Source of the DNA: an uncultured bacterium
GTDB lineage: Bacteria > Cyanobacteriota > Vampirovibrionia > Gastranaerophilales > Gastranaerophilaceae
Assembly (NCBI GenBank): GCA_949282195.1
Contig: CASDOW010000004.1
Span: 1-64,000 of the forward strand
Direction of reading: 5' to 3'
Length of the DNA: 64,000 nucleotides
The translations under genes were made by a program, and so were the position numbers. Positions 42,786-51,036 of this stretch are shown here, in pieces. The notes under the pieces were generated by a model that worked only from the letters and a program-made list of their open reading frames with translations, did not search any database and was not told where the DNA came from. The first letter of the stretch is position 1. Each line of letters begins with the position of its first letter.

Positions 42786-44873
42786 GTGGATAATTCATAT
42801 ATTGAAAAAAGAAAAAACAAAATTATTAAGACCGCCTTTTGGATTTTAATTGCTTTTAGCATATTTTCAATAATTTCTATATTTTTAAAATATCCTTATA
42901 AATTTCAAATTAAAGGATTTAATACACCCTTAAACCCAATTACAATAAATCTTGAACTGAATAAAAAATATGAAAAAAATATTTTCGCTTGTTTTAATGA
43001 CTACTGTTTAAATTTCGAAAATAACGGCATAACAAATATCTACTCTTTGAAATTCAACAATCAAATTGCAGGTTTTTGCGATTCTAAAATAAAAAATATT
43101 TATATTGCTTATCCTGATGATATTAAAGACTTTGAAAATAATATCATTGGTTTAAGCTTATATACAGGACAAAAAACAGAATTTTTAAGTAAAAATGATA
43201 TTTTAAAATTAAAAAAGAAACATTTTGAAATGGAGCTGGACGGCAAAAAAGAAACTTATCAAGCATACAATTTAAATTTTAAAGGTAATTATAAAGGCTA
43301 TATCTCTCATATTCACAATTTATTTTTAGCTTTATTTTATAATTGGCAAATTTTTATTATTCCTTATTTTTGGCTATTTATTGCCTATTTAATTTACAAC
43401 TTTAAAAAAGAAATTTTTGATTTTAAGCTGCCCAAAAATACTCCTTATTATATTCTTGGCGCAATAATTATTTTAGGAATATTTTTAAGACTAACGGGAT
43501 TTTTAGATTATCCTTTGTGGCTTGATGAAATCTATACTAAAACAGTGGCAATTAAAAGCTTTGTTTCAACTTTTAATGATGCCGGAAATCCTCCAATGTT
43601 TTTTATTTTAGAATACATTGTTTCTAAAATTTTTGGCTCATCTGATTTAGCATTAAGAATTTTTCCTTTTATTTTCGGCGTATTAATCATTCCGATGACT
43701 TTTCTATTATTAAAAGACAACAATCAAAAATCAATTAAAACAGCGCTTTTTGGCGCATTTTACGCATCAATTAATACTATTTTTATATATCATTCTCAAG
43801 AAGCAAGATGTTATTCAATGGCAATGTTTTTAAGTATTGCTGTAATTTATTTTCTTTTTAAATATTTAAAAAATTATAAACTTAAAGACCTTATTATATT
43901 TTCAATTCTTTCAATAATGACCATAAATACACATTATATTTTGACAATTTTTGTTATGGGAAATTTTTTATGGGGTGTGTTTAATTTATTAAACAACAAA
44001 AAAGAACTTTTAAAATTCTTTTTATCTAATATTTTAATCGGATTAACATTTTTGCCTTATTTAATTCATATTTATAAAACCTCGTTCAATCAAGGGTTTA
44101 ATTCATGGATAGATGAATTATCCAAAAACACTTTTTTGTATACAATCAACGAATATTTTATAAATAAATATGTATTTTTAGCTTTATGCATAGTTTTATT
44201 AGTAATACTTATTATGTCATTTTTACCTGATAAATGGCTAAATAAAATTAATCTTGAAAAAGATAAAAATAAAGAAAATCTTTTTATATATCTTATTTTT
44301 TCAATTGCATTTATTTTGATTATTTCATCAATGATATCAATTTATATTAAACCGATTTTGCACAAAAGAATACTTTTAGCAGGCTATGGACTATTATTTT
44401 TATTGGAAATTGTTTCAATAAGTTCTATTTTTCATTTTATTAAAGAAAACAAAATTTTTAGAATGTTACAAGGAATTTATTCAATAATTCTATTTGCAAT
44501 TTGCTTATTGATAACTCACCCAATGCCATTAAGAGAAATGTATCGATTGGATGATTTTATGAATTTCATTCAAAATAACATTAAAAATTATCCTTCCAAC
44601 TATGAAATCCACGCAATTACAAACGACAGAGAAGACTATCTTGATTATTTTCCAAAATTAAAAAATAATAATAGAATTATCTGGCATTATGTGGACACAA
44701 ATGCTATGAAATATTTAAAGAAAATATCTAAAAATGATTATATTAAAGGCAAATATGGTGTAGTTTATCTTCACAACATGTCGGCTGATATTGAATTTAT
44801 GTCTTTAATTAATCCCAATATGTCGGTTTATAAAACTAATACAATCAACAACGGAAAAATAATTTATAAATAA
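42786..44873 (+). CDS. GT39/ArnT-like polyprenyl-linked sugar transferase (GT-C)
   Basis: This 695-residue membrane protein has one N-terminal membrane segment (about 18-34), a ~150-residue polar domain (35-180) and then a GT-C core with about ten segments. PLWLDEIYT (D247-E248) is the catalytic acidic motif in the first loop. AGNPPMFFILEY, DLALRIFPFIFGVL and HSQEARCYSMAMFL are typical of the family that transfers sugars from polyprenyl phosphate to lipids or proteins outside the membrane. The polar domain before the core is unusual and unidentified. GTG start with GGGGAG five bases before. It heads a four-gene run. Confidence 0.8.
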   Translation: MDNSYIEKRKNKIIKTAFWILIAFSIFSIISIFLKYPYKFQIKGFNTPLNPITINLELNKKYEKNIFACFNDYCLNFENNGITNIYSLKFNNQIAGFCDSKIKNIYIAYPDDIKDFENNIIGLSLYTGQKTEFLSKNDILKLKKKHFEMELDGKKETYQAYNLNFKGNYKGYISHIHNLFLALFYNWQIFIIPYFWLFIAYLIYNFKKEIFDFKLPKNTPYYILGAIIILGIFLRLTGFLDYPLWLDEIYTKTVAIKSFVSTFNDAGNPPMFFILEYIVSKIFGSSDLALRIFPFIFGVLIIPMTFLLLKDNNQKSIKTALFGAFYASINTIFIYHSQEARCYSMAMFLSIAVIYFLFKYLKNYKLKDLIIFSILSIMTINTHYILTIFVMGNFLWGVFNLLNNKKELLKFFLSNILIGLTFLPYLIHIYKTSFNQGFNSWIDELSKNTFLYTINEYFINKYVFLALCIVLLVILIMSFLPDKWLNKINLEKDKNKENLFIYLIFSIAFILIISSMISIYIKPILHKRILLAGYGLLFLLEIVSISSIFHFIKENKIFRMLQGIYSIILFAICLLITHPMPLREMYRLDDFMNFIQNNIKNYPSNYEIHAITNDREDYLDYFPKLKNNNRIIWHYVDTNAMKYLKKISKNDYIKGKYGVVYLHNMSADIEFMSLINPNMSVYKTNTINNGKIIYK

Positions 44874-44882
44874 GGAGAATAT

Positions 44883-45620
44883 ATGAAAATAGCAGTTATA
44901 TCTGATATTCATGCTAACGCACTGGCATTTGACAGTGTTTTAGATGATATTGAAAAATTCAACCCTGATAAAATATTTTGCCTTGGGGATATTATTTTAG
45001 CAGGATACAACCCTAATTATGTATGTCAAAAAATCTTTGAACTGAAAGAAAAATATAAAGATAATTTTGAAATAATTCAAGGTAACACAGATAAAATGGT
45101 TGCAAATTGCACCCCTGAACTAATTAAAAAAACAAAAGAAGCCTTTAGCTGCATGGGATACTCTCTAGAAGAAGATGTTAAAATAACAGATAAAAAATAT
45201 ATTGATTTTGTTAAAAATCTGCCCGAGAAAAAATTAGTTGAACTAAACAATTTAAAAATAGAGCTTGTCCATGGGTCGCCAAGAAATCAAAGCGAAAATA
45301 TTTATCCTAATTTACCTATAGAAGAAATAGAACAAATGGTTAGTTTGTCATCTGCGGATTTGATTTTATGCGGACATACACATTTACCTTGCGGATATAG
45401 CTTAAATAGCGGCAAAACTGTAGTAAATGCAGGGTCTGTAGGTCGAGCTATGACAGAAGACAAAATGCCCATATATCTTCAATTAACCATTGACAAAAAC
45501 GGAAAATTTTTCACAGAACACAAAATAATAAAATACGACAACGAGCTTGTTTCAAGACATATTCTGGCTCGCGGTTTTAAACACTGCGAAGATTTAGCTA
45601 AAATGTATATTGCACAATAA
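44883..45620 (+). CDS. metallophosphoesterase, YfcE/MJ0936-like
   Basis: This 245-residue calcineurin-like phosphoesterase has the metal-site blocks ISDIHANALAFDSVL, CLGDIILAGYNP, IIQGNTDKMV, ELVHGSPRN and LCGHTHLPCGYSL followed by VVNAGSVG. Such enzymes hydrolyse phosphodiesters in the cytoplasm; the substrate is unknown. It begins nine bases after the glycosyltransferase stop, with AAGGAG ahead of the ATG, so cotranscription is likely. Confidence 0.88.
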   Translation: MKIAVISDIHANALAFDSVLDDIEKFNPDKIFCLGDIILAGYNPNYVCQKIFELKEKYKDNFEIIQGNTDKMVANCTPELIKKTKEAFSCMGYSLEEDVKITDKKYIDFVKNLPEKKLVELNNLKIELVHGSPRNQSENIYPNLPIEEIEQMVSLSSADLILCGHTHLPCGYSLNSGKTVVNAGSVGRAMTEDKMPIYLQLTIDKNGKFFTEHKIIKYDNELVSRHILARGFKHCEDLAKMYIAQ

Positions 45621-45664
45621 TAACTTAACCATTTATGATAAAATAAAATAAAAAAGGATAAAAA

Positions 45665-46816
45665 ATGGCAAATTTAGAATTAATGCACCAAAATGCGGCA
45701 AATGAATATGAACAAAGAAATTTTGAAAAAGCTCTTGAAATATATAATGAAATAATAAAACTAAACCCGATTGACGAAGTTGCACTTTCTTGCGTTATGG
45801 ATATTTATCTTGAGCTTGAAGACAAATTTAATTATTATCTTGCAAGAGCAAATGTTAATATAGCTCAAAATAAACTGGAATACGCCATAAATGACACAAA
45901 AAAAGCAATAGAACTTGATGCAGATAACATTGAAGCAAGAAGAAAACTGGCAAGGTTATATAGAGTTGACAAGAAAAATTTAAAATCAATTGATGAATTT
46001 TTAAGAATACTTGAACTAAAAGAAGATGAACCCGATGTTTATTTTGAATTAGTTGATTTATATATGAAAGAAGACAGCATTGAAAGCGCTGTTTCTATTG
46101 CAAAAAAAGGGCTTAGCATATTTAAAGATGATAAAAACATGAAAAATATGTTAGCTCAGCTATATTTTAAAGCAAACGATTTAAAATCAGCTCTTGAAGT
46201 TGTGGATGATGAATTTTTAAAGATTAAAATTCTTCTTCAAGATGAACAAAATGAAAATGCAATTGAACTTTTAAACAAAGTAGATTATGAAAATTTAGAC
46301 AAAATTCAAAAAAGAAATTACCACATTTTAAAGGCGCAATATCTTTATAATACAAAACAATTTGAACAAGCCCTAAAAGAAGTTGAAGCATATGACAAAA
46401 TAATTTCAGCTGACGCATTATCATTTCAAATGAAGGCTTTAATTTATGAAGAATTAAATGACGAATTTAGGGCGCATTTTAACTGGGGCTTTTGCTATAA
46501 ACTCCAAGGCAAAAACGACGAAGCAATTGTTGAATTTACAAATGCATACAACAAAAACCATAAAGATAAAACAACATTAATTGAGCTTGCAAAATTATAT
46601 CAATTAAACAAAGAACGCTTTGTTGCTATTGAATTTTGGCAAAAAGTTTATGAAATCGACAAAGATGAACAAGCAAGAGAAATATTAGCCGAGTTCTATT
46701 ACTCTGAAGGCAATTTTCAAAAAGCCGAAGAATATGGTAAAGTAATAGAAGAAAAACAAGAAAATTACAAAGGTTTAATTGATAAAATAATGGAGTTTTT
46801 CTCTAAAGATAAATAA
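45665..46816 (+). CDS. tetratricopeptide-repeat protein
   Basis: The product has 383 residues and is almost wholly helical. At least eight TPR-like pairs are visible, for example FEKALEIYNEIIKLNPIDEV, LEYAINDTKKAIELDADNIE, KSIDEFLRILELKEDEPDVY and RFVAIEFWQKVYEIDKDEQA. There is no signal peptide or membrane segment, so it is probably a cytoplasmic scaffold. AAAAGGA precedes the ATG. It lies between a phosphoesterase and a 51-residue ORF on the same strand. Confidence 0.85.
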   Translation: MANLELMHQNAANEYEQRNFEKALEIYNEIIKLNPIDEVALSCVMDIYLELEDKFNYYLARANVNIAQNKLEYAINDTKKAIELDADNIEARRKLARLYRVDKKNLKSIDEFLRILELKEDEPDVYFELVDLYMKEDSIESAVSIAKKGLSIFKDDKNMKNMLAQLYFKANDLKSALEVVDDEFLKIKILLQDEQNENAIELLNKVDYENLDKIQKRNYHILKAQYLYNTKQFEQALKEVEAYDKIISADALSFQMKALIYEELNDEFRAHFNWGFCYKLQGKNDEAIVEFTNAYNKNHKDKTTLIELAKLYQLNKERFVAIEFWQKVYEIDKDEQAREILAEFYYSEGNFQKAEEYGKVIEEKQENYKGLIDKIMEFFSKDK

Positions 46817-46831
46817 ACTTAGGAGAGTATT

Positions 46832-46987
46832 ATGGATAAAAATAGTTTTAATAACTATCAAAAAAAGCCATCATACGAAAAAAAATTGCAAGATATGAAA
46901 GCTTTGCTTTTAGATAGCGAAAAATGCAAAGAAATTGCCAAAAAATTAAGCGAATATATTTCAGATGATAACAAAGGCAAGTCTTAA
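46832..46987 (+). CDS. small hypothetical protein (51 aa) after the TPR gene
   Basis: An ATG at 46832 with AGGAG six bases upstream opens 51 codons, ending at TAA 46985-46987, 15 bases after the TPR gene. The peptide is charged and helical (EKKLQDMKALLLDSEKC, then EIAKKLSEYI). The good ribosome binding site and the terminator overlapping its stop support a real gene. Function unknown; it may work with the TPR protein. Confidence 0.6.
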   Translation: MDKNSFNNYQKKPSYEKKLQDMKALLLDSEKCKEIAKKLSEYISDDNKGKS

Positions 46988-47001
46988 ATTATAGACTTGC
47001 C
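46976..47001. terminator. shared terminator overlapping two convergent stop codons
   Basis: GGCAAGTCT (46976-46984) pairs with AGACTTGCC (46993-47001) around TAAATTAT. The loop holds the stop of the plus-strand 51-codon ORF and of the minus-strand membrane protein. Plus-strand readout continues AATGTTTTT. Confidence 0.65.
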
Positions 47002-47918
47002 AATGTTTTTGATAAATTTTTAAATACGACGTTTAATTCATATGAATTATTTGAATTTCTGTTCATTGTCATATATTCGCCAATAGGAATACCTGCATAT
47101 TTATTATGATTTAAATGTTGATATTTTTTTCTGAATAATGCACTTGTTAATGCCCTATTTTGCATTTTAAAACTTTGGATTTCATAGTGCTGTTTTTGAA
47201 TTTTTGATAAATCAACAAAATCATTATTTTCATAAGCATCGGTTGTTATGCTTGGAATAAGCTTGAAATTATATTTTTCATCCAATATTTTTTGAATTTT
47301 GGATAACATCTTTAACAATGTTCCATAAATTTTATCATATTCTTCAAAATTATTGGAAACGATAATCATTACCTCATTTAAAGAAATTTTGATGTTTTTA
47401 TTTAGACCGTTAAATATTTCTTTTAGTCTTTTAAAAACAGCTTTATTCAGTTTCTTTTTGATTTCATCATTAATATTTGAATTTTCATAGCTCAAAGAAA
47501 GACATATTGAATAACTTTTGATTATGTCAAACTCTTTTAGGCGATTTTTTTCTTCTTCAATTCGTTTTATTCTTTCCTGATTATCAAGATAATCTCTATA
47601 TTGTTTCAACAATCTTGATTCTATTTTATCTATCAAATAGTAACTAAACATAGCAGGAAAAATTAAACAAAATAAAAATATACTTGTATTTCTGTAGATA
47701 TACAATGAATTATCAAAAGGGAAAATTATTTTAGCAAGCGGCGTAAAGATTTTACCCGTATAATCCAAAATCGTGCTGTCTGACATTACGCCAATCCAAT
47801 ACAGCATATATACAAAACTAAGAAAAACAAAACCAAATATAGAAAAAGTAACCATTTTTCTTAAAGATTTTGCCTTAGTTTTTACTTCAATTCCATACAA
47901 GTTGTCTGTGTAGCTCAT
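46989..47918 (-). CDS. two-TM membrane protein with coiled coil and possible degenerate cyclase-like domain
   Basis: This 309-residue protein has two membrane segments (about 23-45 and 78-97), a basic coiled coil (about 98-127, DYLDNQERIKRIEEEKNRLK) and a soluble domain (about 130-300). That domain's order of strands and helices (SYSICLSLSYE, LNKAVFKRLKEIFNGL, LNEVMIIVSNN, a long helix, KLIPSITTDAY) is reminiscent of nucleotide cyclase catalytic domains, but no metal-binding aspartates stand at the expected places. It could therefore be an inactive sensor or signalling relic. I do not recognise the family. Confidence 0.55.
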   Translation of the reverse strand: MSYTDNLYGIEVKTKAKSLRKMVTFSIFGFVFLSFVYMLYWIGVMSDSTILDYTGKIFTPLAKIIFPFDNSLYIYRNTSIFLFCLIFPAMFSYYLIDKIESRLLKQYRDYLDNQERIKRIEEEKNRLKEFDIIKSYSICLSLSYENSNINDEIKKKLNKAVFKRLKEIFNGLNKNIKISLNEVMIIVSNNFEEYDKIYGTLLKMLSKIQKILDEKYNFKLIPSITTDAYENNDFVDLSKIQKQHYEIQSFKMQNRALTSALFRKKYQHLNHNKYAGIPIGEYMTMNRNSNNSYELNVVFKNLSKTLASL

Positions 47919-47942
47919 AATATATATCCTCTATATATTTAA

Positions 47943-47999
47943 TAAAAAAAATTCTTCAAAAAAATTGCCTAGATTTTGCAAAATTTTTGAAGAATTTTT
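47943..47999 (-). terminator. gatA terminator
   Basis: A 16-bp perfect stem (47947-47962 with 47984-47999, core TTCTTC/GAAGAA) lies 19 bases past the gatA stop. On the minus strand it is followed by more T residues. Confidence 0.75.
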
Positions 48000-48018
48000 A
48001 AATTTTTATATTTTAATA

Positions 48019-49479
48019 TTAAATATTTGGTCTTTGGTTATAAACCCCAAGCTCTTGTTCCAGCGCATATGCGCTTTGTAATAATGTCATTTCATCAAGA
48101 TTTTTTGCTATTATTTGTAACCCAATCGGCATATTATCTTTATCAAAACCGCAAGGCATAGATAGCGCAGGTGCTCCGACTAAGTTTGATGAAATTGTAG
48201 CAATATCTGTTAAATACATCTCAAGAGGATTATTTGCTTTTGAATTAAGGTCAAAAGCGGTTGTCGGGCAAGTTGGAGATACTAAAATATCTACACTTTC
48301 AAAAGCTTTATTAAAATCATTTGCGATTAATCTTCTTAGTTGCTGCGCTTTTTTATAATATGCGTCGTAATAACCGCTTGATAGCGCATACGTTCCAAGC
48401 ATTATTCTTCTTTTAACCTCAGGACCAAAGCCTTCAGCTCTTGTTTTACAATACATATCTAAAAGATTTTCGCAATTTTGTGCTCTATAACCATATCTAA
48501 CCCCGTCAAAACGAGCCAAGTTAGAACTTGCTTCAGCTGTTGCAACAATATAATAAACGCCGATTGAATGTTTCAATAAAGGAAGCGAAATCTCTTTTAT
48601 TTCAGCGCCCAATTTCTCATAAGTTTTAATGGCATTTTCAATGCTTTCTTTAACATCATCAGCAACACCTTCAGCCATTAATTCTTTAATTACACCAACT
48701 TTTAGGCCTTTAATATCTTTTTTAAGATTAGCTGAAATATTGCCTACCTCTAAATTTAGGGATGTTGAATCCTTAACATCATAGCCTGCAATTGCTTCAT
48801 AAAGATGTGTAACATCTTCAATGCTTCTTCCAAAAGGACCGATTTGATCCAGAGATGATGCAAAAGCAACCAAGCCATAGCGGGATACTCTGCCATAAGT
48901 CGGCTTAAAGCCTGTGATACCACAAAATGAAGCCGGCAGACGAATTGAACCGCCTGTATCTGAACCCAAAGATAAAGTTACTTCACTTGCGCTAACGCTT
49001 GCGGCAGAACCGCCTGAAGAACCTCCAGGAACTTTATTTAAGTTGTATGGATTTCTAACAATTTTAAAAGCTGAATTTTCATTACTTGAACCCATTGCAA
49101 ACTCGTCAAGATTTGCTTTTCCTAATATAGGAACAAGGTTTTCTTTTAATTTTGTTGTTATAGTAGCGTCATATGGTGATACAAAATTTTCTAAAATTTT
49201 TGATGAACAAGTTGTTTTAGAGCCTGTCATGTTCATATTATCTTTAAGAGCAGTCGGAATACCTGCCAAAAAAGGGATTTGTTCATTTTTGGCAATTTTT
49301 TCATCAACCCTTTTTGCTGTTTCTATAGCTTCATCAAAAGTTGTCGAATTAAATGCTCCTAATTTTTCATCTAATTTTTCTATTCTTTCAATTGAAGCCT
49401 TTGTAAGCTCAAGTGCGCTCACTTCTTTATTAATAAGAGCTTTATGTTGTTCAGTCGCTGTCTTTTTAAGTAATTCCAT
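48019..49479 (-). CDS. gatA: Asp-tRNA(Asn)/Glu-tRNA(Gln) amidotransferase subunit A
   Basis: This amidase-signature subunit releases ammonia from glutamine for the GatCAB complex, which makes Gln-tRNA(Gln) and/or Asn-tRNA(Asn). It has 486 residues. The Ser-cisSer-Lys triad is visible: Lys in PTALKDNMN, then PGGSSGGSAASV and LGSDTGGSIRLPASFCG. YGRVSRYGLVAFASSLDQIG and the late CPTTAF and PIGLQII are GatA-typical. gatB and gatC are not adjacent, which is common in some phyla. Confidence 0.96.
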   Translation of the reverse strand: MELLKKTATEQHKALINKEVSALELTKASIERIEKLDEKLGAFNSTTFDEAIETAKRVDEKIAKNEQIPFLAGIPTALKDNMNMTGSKTTCSSKILENFVSPYDATITTKLKENLVPILGKANLDEFAMGSSNENSAFKIVRNPYNLNKVPGGSSGGSAASVSASEVTLSLGSDTGGSIRLPASFCGITGFKPTYGRVSRYGLVAFASSLDQIGPFGRSIEDVTHLYEAIAGYDVKDSTSLNLEVGNISANLKKDIKGLKVGVIKELMAEGVADDVKESIENAIKTYEKLGAEIKEISLPLLKHSIGVYYIVATAEASSNLARFDGVRYGYRAQNCENLLDMYCKTRAEGFGPEVKRRIMLGTYALSSGYYDAYYKKAQQLRRLIANDFNKAFESVDILVSPTCPTTAFDLNSKANNPLEMYLTDIATISSNLVGAPALSMPCGFDKDNMPIGLQIIAKNLDEMTLLQSAYALEQELGVYNQRPNI

Positions 49480-49522
49480 TAAACATACTCCATTATAAAA
49501 ATATTTGTCTTACAATTATTCT

Positions 49523-49882
49523 ATGACAAATAAAACAATTGGTAAATATGGCGAACAAATAGCAAAAAATTTCTTAATAAAAAAAGGGTTTAAAATTTTA
49601 GAATTAAACTATCGATATTCTCGTCTGGCAGAAATTGATATTATAGCTAAAAAAAATAACACCATTCATTTTATTGAAGTTAAAACAAGAACACAAAACT
49701 TCTTTGGAGAACCTTTAGAGGCAATTAATCAATCTAAATTAAAATCAATTTATAAATGCGCGCTGTATTATATGCAAAATGTGTCTATGAAAAATGAGAA
49801 ATATCAAATAGATGCCATAGGAATTTTATTAAACAAAGACAACGACCCTTCTATAACTTATCTTGAAAATTTAACTTTTTAA
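49523..49882 (+). CDS. YraN/UPF0102-family endonuclease-like protein
   Basis: This 119-residue protein starts at ATG 49523. TACAAT (49511-49516) ends six bases before it and there is no ribosome binding site, so a leaderless message is likely; a TTG at 49505 is an alternative. Motifs are GKYGEQIAKNFLIKKGF, LNYRYSRLAEIDIIAKK, IHFIEVKTRT and INQSKLKSIYKCALYYM, the PD-(D/E)XK-like core of the family (D then E-V-K). The role is not firmly known; it is often linked with DNA processing. Its end overlaps the convergent TIGR02757 gene by 12 bases. Confidence 0.87.
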   Translation: MTNKTIGKYGEQIAKNFLIKKGFKILELNYRYSRLAEIDIIAKKNNTIHFIEVKTRTQNFFGEPLEAINQSKLKSIYKCALYYMQNVSMKNEKYQIDAIGILLNKDNDPSITYLENLTF

Positions 49883-50602
49883 ACTTCGCTCAATTCCTAA
49901 GCCAAAAAGCGCAAAATCATATTTAACGGGGTCAAATTCATCAAATTCTTTCAATTTTTCACTTAATTCAATAACTGCCCTAAAATCATTTTGTTTTCTT
50001 TTTAATAATCCAAACTCTCTTGAAATTCTGGCTACATGAGTATCTAAAGGAATTAAAAGCTCATCTTTTTTAATCCCTTTCCATAATCCTAAATCAACTT
50101 TGCCGTCCCTAACCATCCACCTTAAAAACATGTTTATTCTTTTTAGTGCCGATTTATTTTCAGGCTTTGCAAACAAAAAACAAAAACCCAAGTTATCAGA
50201 ACAATTTGAATTAGAATAAAAATAATCAGCCACTCTTTTAAATCTGTCTTGTTTTTCGTAAAATAATTCTTCTAAAGACGATTTATCAATCAAATATAAT
50301 TTGTTTAAAAGTCTTAAAAGCTCAGCTAAATCAACACTTTTTATAAATCTGTATACAAAATCATCGATAGAAGCTTTTCTATAATTCAAAATAAGCTCAT
50401 AAGGACTATCAAATAAAGAAAAAAGATATTCAAGCTTTTTAATAAATAATTCTCTTTTTCCAAAAGCAAACAAGGAAGATATAAAAGCAGCTATTTCAAC
50501 ATCTTTTTTATTTTTGTATCTGTGAGGAAATTTTATGGGGTCATTTTTTATAAAATCAGGAGTTTCATATTTTTTGACAAGACTGTCTAAAATTTCTTTC
50601 AT
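49871..50602 (-). CDS. TIGR02757/DUF2400 family protein
   Basis: This 243-residue protein belongs to a widespread family of unknown function. Visible landmarks are DPIKFPHRYKNKKDVEIAAF, SSLFAFGKRELFIKKL, RWMVRDGKVDLGLWKG and LLIPLDTHVARISREFGLL, and the end YDFALFGLGI. The DTH region and helical content recall a DNA glycosylase-like fold, though activity is not known to me. It is the last gene of a five-gene minus-strand series and overlaps tadA by four bases (ATGA). Confidence 0.85.
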   Translation of the reverse strand: MKEILDSLVKKYETPDFIKNDPIKFPHRYKNKKDVEIAAFISSLFAFGKRELFIKKLEYLFSLFDSPYELILNYRKASIDDFVYRFIKSVDLAELLRLLNKLYLIDKSSLEELFYEKQDRFKRVADYFYSNSNCSDNLGFCFLFAKPENKSALKRINMFLRWMVRDGKVDLGLWKGIKKDELLIPLDTHVARISREFGLLKRKQNDFRAVIELSEKLKEFDEFDPVKYDFALFGLGIERSLKS

Positions 50603-51036
50603 CTTAGCCCCCTAAAATAATCTTTTAAAATCTGATTACATTCTTTTTCTTTTATTCCGCCATATATTTCAATTTTTGAATTTGCCATTTTAGCAAGATT
50701 AACAGCACTTAATGCTGCGCCATATTGCACATCATAAGAACCAAAATAAAGCCTTTTAATTCTTGAATTTAATATCGCCCACATACACATAGGACAAGGC
50801 TCAAGCGTAACATACATATCGCAATCATCTAATCTCCAAGAATTTAGAACGTCGTTTGCCTTGTTAATGGCTAAAATTTCAGCATGGTAAGTTGTTTTAT
50901 TTAGCTGTTCTTTTTTATTTACCTCATTGGCAATTATCTTATCATCTTTTACTATCAGCGCGCACACAGGAATATCGAGCTTAACCTCTTTTGCCTGTTG
51001 TATTGCTTGTTCCATATATTTATTTAACATAATCAT
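50599..51036 (-). CDS. tadA: tRNA-specific adenosine deaminase
   Basis: This enzyme deaminates A34 to inosine in tRNA-Arg(ACG). The 145-residue cytidine-deaminase-like fold has the zinc site HAEILAI and LEPCPMCMWAIL and the late DYFRGLR. The exact start is unclear: the ATG at 51036 overlaps the kinase by 17 bases, and ATGs at 51030 and 51018 also fit; none has a good ribosome binding site, suggesting coupled translation. A related guanine or cytosine deaminase role is less likely given the ALSAVNLA part. Confidence 0.88.
   Translation of the reverse strand: MIMLNKYMEQAIQQAKEVKLDIPVCALIVKDDKIIANEVNKKEQLNKTTYHAEILAINKANDVLNSWRLDDCDMYVTLEPCPMCMWAILNSRIKRLYFGSYDVQYGAALSAVNLAKMANSKIEIYGGIKEKECNQILKDYFRGLR

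Noticed and set aside
48914-49498. 194-codon plus-strand frame opposite gatA
   Set aside because: It is the antisense shadow of a strongly conserved gene and shows no domain or ribosome binding site.
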